This document shows positions 23,324 through 35,486 of a DNA stretch of 64,000 bases, one piece after another. The notes beneath the pieces are model-generated. The model was given only the letters and a program-made list of their open reading frames with translations, was not told the DNA's origin and did not search any database. Within the stretch, counting starts at the first letter, position 1; each line of letters opens with the position of its first letter. Source of the DNA: Parasponia andersonii (taxonomy: Eukaryota > Streptophyta > Magnoliopsida > Rosales > Cannabaceae); NCBI GenBank assembly GCA_002914805.1, contig JXTB01000023.1:929100-993099 (forward strand). The letters run 5' to 3'. A program made the translations under genes and the position numbers.

Positions 23324-23716
23324 NNNNNNNNNNNNNNNNNNNNNNNNNNNNNNNNNNNNNNNNNNNNNNNNNNNNNNNNNNNNNNNNNNNNNNNNNNNNN
23401 NNNNNNNNNNNNNNNNNNNNNNNNNNNNNNNNNNNNNNNNNNNNNNNNNNNNNNNNNNNNNNNNNNNNNNNNNNNNNNNNNNNNNNNNNNNNNNNNNNNN
23501 NNNNNNNNNNNNNNNNNNNNNNNNNNNNNNNNNNNNNNNNNNNNNNNNNNNNNNNNNNNNNNNNNNNNNNNNNNNNNNNNNNNNNNNNNNNNNNNNNNNN
23601 NNNNNNNNNNNNNNNNNNNNNNNNNNNNNNNNNNNNNNNNNNNNNNNNNNNNNNNNNNNNNNNNNNNNNNNNNNNNNNNNNNNNNNNNNNNNNNNNNNNN
23701 NNNNNNNNNNNNNNNN
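23324..23716. other. Assembly gap (393 N)
   Basis: Run of undetermined bases starting inside a CT microsatellite, the likely reason the assembly failed here. Open frames spanning it are artefacts. Confidence 0.99.
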
Positions 23717-24880
23717 AATTTTAATGTGAATTAAATGATAATATTTATTTTTGTAACCTTATGTACATAATACTAATAGGGAAAAGAAAAATATGTTTTA
23801 TACTAGTTCATATATCCTGGGTTGATACGGTAAACTTTTTCTGTTTTATTGGATTTGTTTGTCCGATAAAAAAACTTCCTAATACTAAAGTTAGGAAATT
23901 TATTAATTATACTTTACTTGAAAATAAATTCCAAATACTATTCACGAAATTTATTATTATTATTTTAAGGTAAATTCTCAAGTGCCTCACCTCCTTTTTG
24001 AGGCACTTAATACCTCACAAAAGATAAAAATATGAGAAGGGAGCTTACCTAGAGTAGCAGGGGATAGGTGAAGTAGTAACCAGTTAATCAAGTCAATTTT
24101 TTTTCAAAAAACGTTAAAGTACCTTTCGAAGGGTAATAGTGTAAAATCAATGACATTAAAAAATATTAAACTAAAAAAAGTTATGGGCTAAACTATAAAA
24201 CTACCACAATTTTACTGTTCAATTTATGGGAATCGATCATTTTGAGTTTAGATGAACCATAAAATAACAAGTATCTTACACTGAAAATAAAGTATTATGT
24301 TTGAGAGAGCATGTGTTTCTTTTCAAAAAAACAAGTACGTCAGTTGTTATGAAATTTATCAATGTCATTTTGAAATTTTTTTGTCGTTTGTTGGCCACTT
24401 CCTATATGCTTTTCATGTTTCCATTGAAATTAATAAAATAATTAAAATTGCTAATTTCCTTTATTTGTGTTCATATTTCCAATAAAAATAATTAAATTTA
24501 TTTAAGTCATTCTGATTAGTAATAAGTTTCAAGTTTCGTATATATAATGATGTTAATCCCATATAAATAATCAATGAGAAAATTTGAGTAATACGTCAAA
24601 AAATGAGTGAAATTAGTGAGAAATTAAGTTAATTTAATTGTATCACGTATAATATGATAAATTGGATAAGTAAATAATTAGCTTAAATGTTACATATGCT
24701 AACATGATAAATTTGGAAAGAAATTTGATGAATTTGCAAGACCTAGAGAAATTAGCATCAATGTATGATTATTATCCTAATGTTTCGAAGTAGATGACTA
24801 TATTATTTATACTAACTCTAAATACAATGAAATTGCTAATCAATCAAAGTGACTAATAACTATATCACTAATTATTTGGT
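23717..24880. other. AT-rich spacer without a gene
   Basis: Low-complexity AT-rich DNA with short open frames only. No gene, RNA or element could be recognised. Confidence 0.5.
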
Positions 24881-24889
24881 TATAATAAT

Positions 24890-26215
24890 TAGCTTAACAC
24901 TGTTGTATAAGGTGGCATTTATTTAAATTTAACTTTCAACTAATTAAGAAGAAATGTAATCAGTATAGTAATTGTGATTATAATGTGACAAAGTAAGTTG
25001 GTAGAGTATTTACAATAACACTATCACAAATTTTTTTATGCTTGAATATAATAGATAATGGATCAATATTTCTACATTAGGTAAAAATTCACATACCCGT
25101 AACAAAGTAAAAAGTAGGTGATTGTATTGCTTAAAGTAACACTACTGCATATTGACTCATAGACAAAGTACCTCGTTAGAGTACTTAACCTAATATCACT
25201 AATCATTATACAAGAAAGTAGGTCAATATAGTAATTATAAAAAAAATAATACATATTGCCTTATGATCTAATTAGATAGAAAATGAATAATTGTGCACTA
25301 TTTTAATTATAACTTTCAATAACTATTAGTATTGTTAAGTATAATGCTCAATTTTATTCAATAGTGGATGAATTACACTAATATTAATATTTCCTTTTAG
25401 CTATTGGCTTACCACCGATGTGTAAACTGGGCCAACAAATGATAGTTGGCTAAGCTATGAACGTTATCATTTAGTCAGTTTGTGGACTATTGAAGAAATA
25501 TTGATATGTAGACCAAGCTAACGAAGGATAGTGGGCTGGCCAAAATGGTGGGTTCTTCACATTATTATTTAGTCAATTCATGAGCTTTAGTATTTGTTAT
25601 GTCTCATTGAGAGGGTCTAGCCAACCTAAGTAAAATGATGAGATAGGCTAATATACTATAGTTAGATAAAATTATGGATTAATTTTCAAAATTATGTAAA
25701 AATTCAAATTAAAGTAAAACAATCAAGGATCATGTCATAAAGGTGATATTTATAACACTTACCAACACTATAGCATTATGTTCTATGATATTAGTTGCAT
25801 TAATACTATTATGTAATGTTATGAGTACAAATCATTTTAAAACTCAACAAATTTGTATTATTTAATGATAGAACATATTACTTTAGTCATCATTTAATAT
25901 GTTATCACAAAGTATTGAGTATAGTTCCTAGTATAACACTATTATATATTGTTTTATACTCCAATTTTATTTAAAAAGAATGAATCTGCAAGATTAAGTA
26001 AAAATTATATTAATTTAATTAAATAAACATAGTATTACAAAACTTTTTAGCACATAATTAGACATTCATTTATATTTTTAATTACTTCAATACTCATACT
26101 AATATCATATTATCTGATTCTAAAATTTGATACAAAATTTGTGAGTTTAGCAAAAAAATAGTGAAATTTCAAATTAATCTAATTGACTAATAATTATATC
26201 ACAAAGTAGGTGACA
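24890..26215. repeat. AT-rich repeat block, copy A
   Basis: About 1.3 kb, homologous in the same orientation to 29393-31700. Shared landmarks in order are: 'aactaattaa(g/t)(a/g)agaaat(g/a)taat', 'taaagtaagttggtaga/aag', 'gatcaatatt', 'ggtgattgtattg', 'catattgactcatagacaaagta', 'tgatctaattaga', 'ttgtgcact', and a block with 'attgatatgtagaccaa' and 'gggctgg' near 25490-25540. The right end is interrupted by the solo LTR at 26221. Nature unknown; probably pieces of a large decayed element or an old segmental duplication. Confidence 0.6.
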
Positions 26216-26220
26216 ATAAT

Positions 26221-29200
26221 TGTAACGCCCTCTTTATCCTCCTACTACTAGTGGAAATTTATTAACTTTTTATTTACAGGGCGTTACTTTTGGAAGATAA
26301 TCCTATAATTATTTTTCAAAAATACGGGCCAATTCGAACTTTTAATTTTCTTTAAAACTCTATGGATAGGTGACTTTACTTCCATACATAATCAGTATAC
26401 ACATATATTACATAATGAAACATATTAAATAAGTACTAAAAAAAACGAATTAAAATTAATTTTATTGAGAGACTGCAAAACATCCCAAAATACACAAACT
26501 AGGCCCCCTCCCCTCCCCTCCCCCCCACAACTGGCCAAATATCCATATGTACAACACCAAGGTTGGGCCTCTACTTCAACTCACAAGCTCATGTGGTCAT
26601 CTCAATCATTACCTGCGACACAAGACTATAATGAGCTACAGCTCAGTAAGTAAAGTAATGGATGACATGTTGCTCAATGACATTAATTAAATGTATGATC
26701 ATGCTTGCTTAAATGTTTCGGTATAAATAATTTCCTTTCGACTCTTCCCTATCTTGTGCCCACTGTCCGGTTCAGCACTGTGCCTGCAGGGCTTCCTGAA
26801 TTAAAGATATCCCATGGGTTCTCCTCCCGTCGGCTCTTACCACAGTGGGGCTCGTTACTAACCTTATTCCATTGTTACCCCATCGAGCTCAAGAGATAAG
26901 GCGGCCCGAGACTGTAGTTTATTCTATTATATAACTTGGAGGAGGAATATTGTGGCAAACCTTGTGACTAATCCTGTCACACTTGCCCCTCCCCTGGGGC
27001 TGCCACTCTGAAACTATAAATATTTATCCCGCTTCCCCGTAACAGTGACACAAAATCTTCTGAAAGTTACCTGATCTTAACTTCTCTATGATAAAATAGT
27101 TTTACACAATAATACTAAGGCATTTCATAAATCATATTACCCTTCTTAAACTTTTTCATGAAACATACATGGTTATATGGTGTACATAATAATACCACAC
27201 CAAAATTACCAACCATATATATATGCATAAATCGAAATGCCAATTGTCATATTCATAACTAGAATAAATGTAAAACATGGAAACATAATAGATACTTATA
27301 TAGCACATAATTCTTGTGTTGCAGTTGAGTACTTTACTTACCTCGTGTCCTAAATAGAAGTGAATTGTGGAAAGGGTCAATATCCTCTAGAGATTGGTGT
27401 GCTATTCACCTGTCATTGTTTATAGGTATTCAAAATGCACATTTTGCCAAAAGAATGCATCAACATACTCGAACAATACCGAAATCAGAATTTTCACAAA
27501 ATTAAGAAACTTGATCTTAAAATGACTCAGAAGCATATAATTCACTTAAGGTACTTGGAAATCAATAAGTAGCATTGAAAAACTGTTCAAAGGTATTAAA
27601 ATATGAATTCTAGTTCGTTAGCACAAAATGATCCAAAATGGCATATAATTTTGTAAAACTAGTCCATTTGCTCCTAAATGGTGCCATTTCATTTTAAAAA
27701 TATTTGGACAGCACCTCCCCTATTTTTAGGATGTTCCCACATGATTAAAATCATGGTTTTAAACCTGCAATAGCAATTAGAAATCCAAATTCCCACATAT
27801 ACACATCAAGGGGATCACTTAGAACAATCAAAGTGCACTTGAACTCTTTTTCGGTTTCAACAAGCTTCAAACCACTTTTACACTTATGTATCATCACAAG
27901 CAGCTACTAAATGAGTGTAATAGACAATAAGATCAATAAGATATACAATCCAAATTTAAGAAATCAGATTATAAACATAGAAAACTTAATCTATTACACA
28001 TAAAAACACTTAACTCCATAAATTGCAAACTTTGGGGCTTTAGGTTTAACTTTAATCCTCCACTTAAATTTTATGTTTTCAGCAATATATAAGGGTTCCT
28101 AGGACCATTATTCATCAAATAATAGCTTAGGTTTAAGAGCTGAAATAAAGGAAATTCACTACAAATTCAAAATCACACATAAACCTCACCTTAACTAGTT
28201 TGAGTCTTTGCTAGATTTATTGCCTTCAATCTCCACCAAACTGATTCCCAAAACTTAGAAATGGATTTTTGGACTTAAGAAAACCTGAAGAAACCTTTGT
28301 TTAAGTGGAAACAAGTAAAGAATTGAAATTAAAGGACAAAACCTAGAAAGAAGAACTTAGTAGAGCTACCTTGACTAGTTTTGGTGTATCTTACTTTCTA
28401 AAGCTCCAACTTGAGTTCTACCACTTGGAAACTCTTGGATATGGTTTAGGGAAGTTGAGAGAAATGTAAAAAGGTTTTTGAGAGGCTCAGGTCGTGGCTG
28501 GAGAGAAAGGGAATGCAAATGACCAGATTTGGTCTAAAAGTGATACTTAATGACTAAGAAATGACATAACTTAAATTCTAAGGGGTATTTTGGGTATTTT
28601 GTTCATTACTTTCCATGTGTCAAGCTCTAAAACATCCTTAGCATAGTCACCACGTTTCTAGTCACTCCTATACACCCAAGTGTAGCCAAAGTTGGTGAAT
28701 CCTACCTTAGAAAGTGAAAACTAGTCATACTTTGAGTTATGACCCTATATGGCCAATGTTATTGTAATTTGGTGCAACCTAGCCCCTTAACCAATCATTA
28801 AACATAAAAATAAAGTCAATTAGACTCTAATTAACAATGCAAACATAGTATTAGCACTCAATTATTAGAATACACAAAAATGACATTACGCAATTAAGCT
28901 TAATCTAAGCTAGCTTAGTGCAACAAAATACCAATTAGTGTCCTGAATGCCACCTCGTGCTTACCTAGAGCCGACAAATAAAATGCTATAAATAAGTACT
29001 AGACATTGAATTAAGCCTATTTGACGTGTTAAACACACAGTGAATTTGGCTCCGAAGTACGTGAAAATTGTATTTTACCGAAAAACTACTATTTGACCAA
29101 GTTATCAACAAGTACGATCTTAATACATGTGCACATAGTATTAGTTTCATAATTATATTCTTTGTTCTTTTAGCACACCGAGTGCTCTCTCTGAGGGTAT

Positions 29201-29387
29201 TGAACATTTACACTGCATCGGGACACTTTGACAATCATTAGTGTAATAGCACGTATGTAAATGCACATAACATAAAGAATGAGCATATTTTTATGAAACT
29301 AGTATTAATGACTTCTAGATGCCTAATATGCAATTAGAACATGTTTATTATTGGCTCTCTTAATTATGTGAGGAGTTGGATGTCACA
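26221..29387. mobile_element. Solo LTR of the same long-LTR retrotransposon family, copy 2 (3167 bp)
   Basis: Starts TGTAACGCCC and ends GGATGTCACA. It is flanked by the perfect 5-bp duplication ATAAT at 26216-26220 and 29388-29392. It is homologous to 13940-16598 (for example TTTGGACAGCACCTCCCCTA near 27706 against TTTGGACAACACCTCCTCTA near 15170, and the 'taaggggtattttgggtatttt' segment near 28580). There is no internal coding region, so it is a solo LTR. Likely Ty3/gypsy chromovirus, Tekay/Del-like, inferred from the LTR length and the TGTAACGCCC...GGGCGTTAC foldback at its start. The two copies have diverged from each other, so the insertions are not recent. Confidence 0.85.
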
Positions 29388-29392
29388 ATAAT

Positions 29393-31760
29393 ACTTAGAC
29401 AATAATACTTACTTTAATGCTATTAGATATTGCGTGATAGACTTAAGTTGAACGACATTTAACTAATTAATGAGAAATATAATTAGTTTAATAGATGTGA
29501 GTACTATGTAATAAAGTAAGTTGGTAAAAGTGCACACAACAATACTATCATAAGTAATCTTATGCTTAAATGTAAGAGATAGTAGATCAATATTGCTAAT
29601 TTAAGCGAAAATTCACCCACACATATCATGTATTCTAATTAATTTGGTGATTGTATTGATTAAAATAATATTAGTACATATTGAGTCGTGGACAAAGTAA
29701 TTCAATAGAGTATTTAATGTAATGCCACTAATTATTATATAAGAAAGTATGCCTATATAGTACTTGTACTAACATTAATACATATTGCTTCGTGGTCTAA
29801 TTAGTTACCAAATGATTGATTGTGCACTGATTAGTTACAATTTTCAATAACTTATTAATAGAAGTATTTGTTCCATAACAAAATTATCTATAGCATGGAG
29901 AAACCAGAATAAAATTACCCTAATCGAGTCCAATTGAATCCAGTCAGACCAATTGGGTCCAATCGAGTCTAATTGGATACAGTCGAGATGACTCAACTAG
30001 CCTAGTTGGGCTCGATTAAGTCCAATAAAGTCTAATTAGATTTAGTCAAGATATCTCTGCTAGTCCAGTTGAAACCCAATTGGGACAAATCAAGTCTAAT
30101 TGGATCCAGTTGGAACCCCGATTAGGTCTAATCGAGATAACTCGACTAGTCCAGTCGAGCTCGATTGGCCGACCAAGTTCAACAGAAATTTCCACTTAAT
30201 CGTGATTTTAGACTTGAAATTGCCATTTTCATACTCGAATTAGGTTTAAATCTCCTAAATATGAAAAACTACATGATTTTAACTTATTCAAATATCAAAT
30301 CAATACTAATTAGGTCTATGATCTTCCCCAAACTGTACTTTTGAATTCTATCATTCTTCTTTTTTTTTTTTTCATTTTGTTTTTAATTTTTTTTCCCGAC
30401 ATAGTCTGGAAAAGTCTAAAATAGCCTAGTTCGGTCTAATTTGACCCAATCGAGCTAAAAACAAATTTTAGCCAAATCACAGTTTTTTGGTTAGAAAATC
30501 ATGATTTTTTTACTCGAAACCACTGTTTCTATGCTTGAATTCAATTTAAATCTCTCAAATTTGAAAAATCCAAACTATAAACAAGATTTTAACTTACCCA
30601 AATATGAAACCTTCATTTTTTTTCTAAGAAACATTTGAGATATATTATCTCATGATCTAATTTGATACAAAATAAGTGATTGGGCACTAATGAATTATAA
30701 ATTTCAATAACACTCATTAATATTTTTGGGTATAATGCTTAGTTTTTATCCATAGTGGTTGAATTATATAATTATGAAATGAAAATCCACATTATTCTAT
30801 TATAACTAGTCTTAATCCCCCACATAATTAGTAATATCTTTCTTAGCTATTGAAGAACTATTGATATATAGACCAAACTGATGAAAGATAACAGGCTGGG
30901 CTGTGCAGATTACCATTTAGCTGAATCGTAAGTTTTAGCACGTATTATGTCTTGTTGAGTTGGTTTAGGACTGCCCAAGTAAAATAATAGAATGGGCTGA
31001 CATACTCTTATTAGAAGAAATTATGGATTAATTTCTAAAGTCATGTAAAAATACAAATTGTATCAAAATAACCAAGAATAATGTCTCAAAGACAATATTT
31101 ATAACACTTGGTATAATATCGTAACATTATTCCTGTGATAAAGTTATATTTAATTTAAGAATTTGCAAATTAGATCTCAAACTAATATTAATTTATTATT
31201 ACAAATTATATAATTTCATGAAATAAGTGATTATATTAGTTGTATTAATACTCTTATATAATGTTACAAGCTCAAATCATGTTAAAACTGATACTGTTTA
31301 ATGAGAAATAACACTACTTTACTCATCATTTAGTATTTTGTCCGAAAATATTATTGAATATAATTATTCATATAACACTATAATATATTTTTTTTATGCT
31401 CTAATTATAAATCTTAGAATAACACTATTATCACTTATTATAATCTCACTTAGTAGTATAACACTTAAATAACACAAAAGCATATTGCCTCATAATCAAA
31501 TTAGATACACAATGATTGATTGTGCACTAATTAGTTATAATATTATTTAACTTAGTTTATTCGAGTATAGTATATAATATAACATTATTACATATATTCG
31601 AGTATAGTATATAATATAACATTATTATATAATATATATTGTATAATACTCAATTTAGATACGAAGTTGATACTTATGAAAAAATAAGTAAAAATGCACA
31701 TTAATATATTATTATTAATCATAATATCCCATATAAGTAACAATTTTTAAAATTAAAAAG
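29393..31760. repeat. AT-rich repeat block, copy B
   Basis: Homologous to copy A (24890-26215) in the same orientation. It is longer because of an extra segment (about 29870-30640) that holds the 10-bp-periodic repeat. The motif 'tctaatt(a/t)gata..aaatgattgattgtgcact' recurs near 29790, 30660 and 31500, showing internal repetition. No coding potential is seen. Confidence 0.6.
29930..30180. repeat. Degenerate 10-bp-periodic repeat (TCGAGTCYAAT-like)
   Basis: A run of variants of 'tcgagtccaattgg/gtccaatcgagtctaattgg' in which the tokens 'cyaat', 'tcgag' and 'agtc' recur about every 10-11 bp. It is more GC-rich than the AT desert around it. A second, weaker piece follows at 30395-30470 ('gtctaatttgacccaatcgag'), and the segments after each piece (30150-30350 and 30430-30620) are also similar to each other. 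No protein is encoded. Confidence 0.6.
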
Positions 31761-33480
31761 TATAGAATTCTTAAAAGAATCCAAGCCTAAAGTCAAAAAA
31801 ATTGAAAATCCTAGACTAAAGTTTTTAAAAAAATTCCGAATAAATTTAGAAAAATATCACTTTTTAAAAATTTTTCTTCGAAGTTGGCATTTTTCAATGA
31901 TACTCGAGATAACTAGTTACCTCATTACACTAATATGAGTTTTTTTTTTTGGCATTATTAAAGCTGCTCTATCTTAAAAACTAATAGTATGGATTAGCTT
32001 ACAAGCTATGTTCTTGAAATGCTCAATGAAGTATGAATTCTTGTCTATGATTGTTCCGCATTTTTCTTTTTAAGTCCAACCTTTACTAGAAAAGTCATAT
32101 ATGCATCATGAGTTCCCAAGTAAAAAAATTAAAAAAAGAAAATTGAAGGGTGTGTTTATGGTAGAAGATATAGTTATTCACTTATTTAAATCAAATCATT
32201 TAATTTTTCTTTTCAAATTATAACAAGATGCTTCTTCTGTTGCTCTCTTTAGAGCTTTTAGATTTGAGTTTGGCATAAAAATGTGATCTTCCCTTGAAAA
32301 ATGAAATATCTGAACTTAAAAAAAATGCCTGGAATTGCATTAATTTGTTTAGTAAAAACTCTACGGTTGGCAATAGTTACTAGAAGAAGGTGCTATTTTG
32401 AAGATAGTCAAAAGTTGGCCGTAATAATTAGGACTTACAAATTGGATAATACACATTCAAAAAACAAATGCCAGAAACAGAGTATGGAGCAATACCCACC
32501 AATGATTCGTCCTCTTGCCAGATAACTAAAATTATTAAAAACAGAAGTCAATCCACTTTGAAACCATATTGAGAAAGACATTCATCCATACTTAAAGTAT
32601 AAATATATTACTTTTTTTTTAACAATTGAATGAATTAAATTAATTATAAGGTATTGTAATCATCGAAAAACAGCATAAGTAACCATTTCACAGTACTCAG
32701 AATTGTTGGGCTCAAGGACTAGTATTCACGATACCTCCTGCGTGTGTACAATTGTTTTTTAACAGATGGCTCTAAAGATAACCATGGAGAAATGAGGAGA
32801 GTAACAAAACCTCGTACACATTTAACAACAATTGTCAATTCCCTTATAGTTCATATGCATATTACACAACACATCTTATTAAGGGAAAACAATGATAACA
32901 ACAAAGATTCACTAATCATTCACGACCAGACTCTTAAGCACACAAGATCTAAAGCCCATTTCTTGTTCTCTGGCTTGTACGTGAAATTCAATAAAAGCTA
33001 AGTGCCTAAAATATAAGATGATAGAGAACATCAACTAGTGAAGGAAAATTTTAAATGAATTAAATTTCCTGCAAATATGATGACAACGTATTATCCATCC
33101 ACTAATTGAGTTACACCTATAGGGTAAATATAAAATGAATATATGAAGAAATAGAAAGAGAGAAAAAGGCACGACCAACAAAGGTCACTTGCAAAAGAGA
33201 ATGACAACAATATTAAGTGCTCATTCTTTCAAATCTAACTCAAATACATGTTTATTGCATAATCACAAATATCTTGAACGCAAAAATTACTATTGAATTT
33301 GGAGTTGTTAGAAGCAGTCAACAATTCCTTATATCATACGAAATTCTGTGTGCATGATATCTGATATATTTGTCTAAGCACATGCCTTTGCATGTCTGCA
33401 AAAAACAACTCACCAATACAAAGGGCCCAAAAAGTTTACAGTAGAACATTGTACCAGTTTTCAATGTAAGTCCTCGTTAC
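31760..33480. other. AT-rich spacer without a gene
   Basis: Contains a repeat piece at about 31795-31925, with 'tttttcaatgatactcgaga', that is also found near 58830. The open frames at 32301-32525 and 32744-33001 show no family features and are not called. Confidence 0.45.
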
Positions 33481-33489
33481 CTTCTCAAC

Positions 33490-33903
33490 ATAACTTCGAA
33501 CTATGGCTTCAATATCTTGAACAATACTCTCAGACTGCCCCTTTGAAAAGCATTAGCATCTTTGTCAGTAGTAGAAGTTGTAATAATCAGAGTTAAGTTG
33601 ACAACAGTCAGACGAATAAAACCAAAAATTAGTGTAAGAATGAAGATATTCCATTGACTGAAAATGAAAATTAAAAATCATCATTGCTCTCACATATTCC
33701 AAGAAGGATATCACATAAACACCAAATTTGAGGGAAACAAGTAGGAAAACATAATTTGATATTATAAATAAGAAACGTAAAGGAAGAAAAAGAAAAACAA
33801 ACCATGAGGGAGAAGATACTGAGATGGATGGGAAAAGTAGAAATCTGTTTTGACCTACCTGTCATTCTATCAGTTTCATCCTGAATTTCCTTACCAACCA
33901 TGG
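33490..33903 (-). pseudogene. Dynamin-related protein (DRP1-like) GTPase-domain fragment
   Basis: Exon-like pieces on the minus strand match the GTPase domain of plant DRP1 proteins. The first, from about 33903, reads KEIQDETDRMTGRSKQIS then PIHLSIFSL, against KEIQDETDRVTGKSKQIS..PIHLSIYSP. A degraded VVNLTLI segment follows near 33590-33615. Then GQSESIVQDIEAIVRSYVEK ends at a GTAACG donor near 33480. The P-loop exon before and the exons after (PNCIILAIS onward) are absent. The middle piece lacks the DLPGL G3 motif that should follow VVNLTLI. It is therefore a broken, incomplete host gene copy. Intact DRP1 proteins (about 610 residues) drive membrane scission in clathrin-mediated endocytosis and cytokinesis. 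It lies 0.5 kb downstream of the MTV1-like fragment on the same strand. Confidence 0.78.
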
Positions 33904-34411
33904 CTACAGAAACAGAGGAATTGAGAATAATTCAAGCAAGTGCTATCTCAATCATATGTTAACTATATTGGAAGAAAAAAAAAATATATAGAAATGCTTC
34001 AAAATCCTAGTCTAGCATCCAACACTCCGAAAAAAAAATTAAAAAAAAAAAACCTGGAGCATAAATCTCAAACGAAATGAAGAAAGTCAAAACGAAATTT
34101 GGCTTTTCTGTCCGGTTATAGAGTATACTTAATCATATTTCCATGGAAGAAAATTTGTACCAACTAGAGATGCAATCAAATAACTTCCAGAACCTCTTTA
34201 CATCTAAGTTGGAACATATCAAACGGAAATAGATTAAAAAATTGGTCAATTTTATCAAATTAAAGTAAACAGTGAAATTATTTATATCTACCAAACAGTC
34301 AATAATTGAATTCTCAATGAACATTAGTAAAATATCAGTTTACTAGAAAACTTAACTAGAGACAGTCATTGCAAAAAGAGCAAGTTGGATTAACATATAT
34401 TAACGTACAAG

Positions 34412-35486
34412 TTAAGAGCCAAAGTATTGGATTCTTTTGTTACGATATTCAGCAGGAGCTGGCTTATTTTCCTCTGAAAATCTGGCAATGATGGTTTCAT
34501 GAGCAGTGTCTCGCACAGCTTTATTAAGTGCATCCCCTTCCAAAGGATCTAATTGACCCTTGTAGTGAAATAACTGGTGCACAACAACCGAATGTCTTTG
34601 CATTTCTCCCCTAAAATCCACACCAGATTTCCCCACGGCATATTTTATCAACCTAAGAGCCTGCACGAAGTTCAAGCAAAAAAGGGCATTATCATGTTTA
34701 AAAATCCAGCTTTTTGACTAACAATTTGCACATCTTATGTAGGTTTCTTTTTTTTTTTGACAATTTGTTTCAATTTCTGAAAATATCTCTGGTGCAGTAA
34801 CTAAAGCTACGGTTTAGCCTCAAAACTACGACTCCCAACTAGTTGGTCCAGAAAGCGAAGGGACAGGTCAAATGTTATGCTTCCTTTTTCTGTTCTAGGC
34901 GTGCCAATCAAGTTCAACAATGGTAAAGACTACAGATTTACATGCAAGGCCATAATCGCATTACATAGAGGAATTAAATACATGGAACATCCAACTAAAG
35001 TTAAGTTTTGCAGCCCCATCATCAATTTCTCAATCATCTTTACATCTTAAACACCAATTCAGAAAATTCTCACTTCCCAGCTGACTAGAGCTTTTTACAC
35101 ATCCAGTAACCCAAAAATAAAATAGAATAAAACAAAACCTCAAAAAAACATACTTCAACTCCATTTTCTAAATAATCAACTTTCAGGAGCCCAATTCAGT
35201 TACTTCCAGATCTATTCTATAATTCTAGCCCAAGCTCAAGAGAAACCCAAAATATATATGCACATATATACATACATACCTTTTGGTTTACAATTGGGCT
35301 CTTATGATCGAGGCGTTTCAATATGAACTCAGAGAGCTCCTTGACAATACCGAGATGGAAGGACCGGAGAAGGTCGCAAATTTCTTCCAATTTGTAAACT
35401 GGCGTGACCTTGTCTTCATCGAAGGTAGCTCCATCGATCATCCTCGACCTCCAGTACGATTCCACAACTCTTCGGCTCGAATCCAT
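34412..35486 (-). pseudogene. MTV1-like ENTH/VHS-domain gene fragment (5' two exons)
   Basis: Two exons, 35486-35280 and 34660-34412, join at GT-AG to about 151 residues: MDSSRRVVESYWRSRMIDGA then VYKLEEICDLLRS, LIKYAVGKSG and LFHYKGQLDPLEGDALNKAV. From memory this matches the N-terminal ENTH/VHS-like domain of Arabidopsis MTV1 (At3g16270, about 690 residues), a trans-Golgi protein needed for vacuolar cargo sorting in clathrin vesicles. The frame stops at RIQYFGS, just where MTV1 continues RIQGFGNTN, and the long C-terminal adaptor-binding tail is missing. The reading frame up to there is clean, so it is either a young truncated duplicate or a short gene that still makes a domain-only protein. 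The ATG at 35486 matches the family start. It is divergent from VPS8, with 0.7 kb between the start codons. Confidence 0.72.

Noticed and set aside
23236-23734. Two ORFs of about 160 residues near 23.5 kb
   Set aside because: They consist almost entirely of the N gap and a CT microsatellite.
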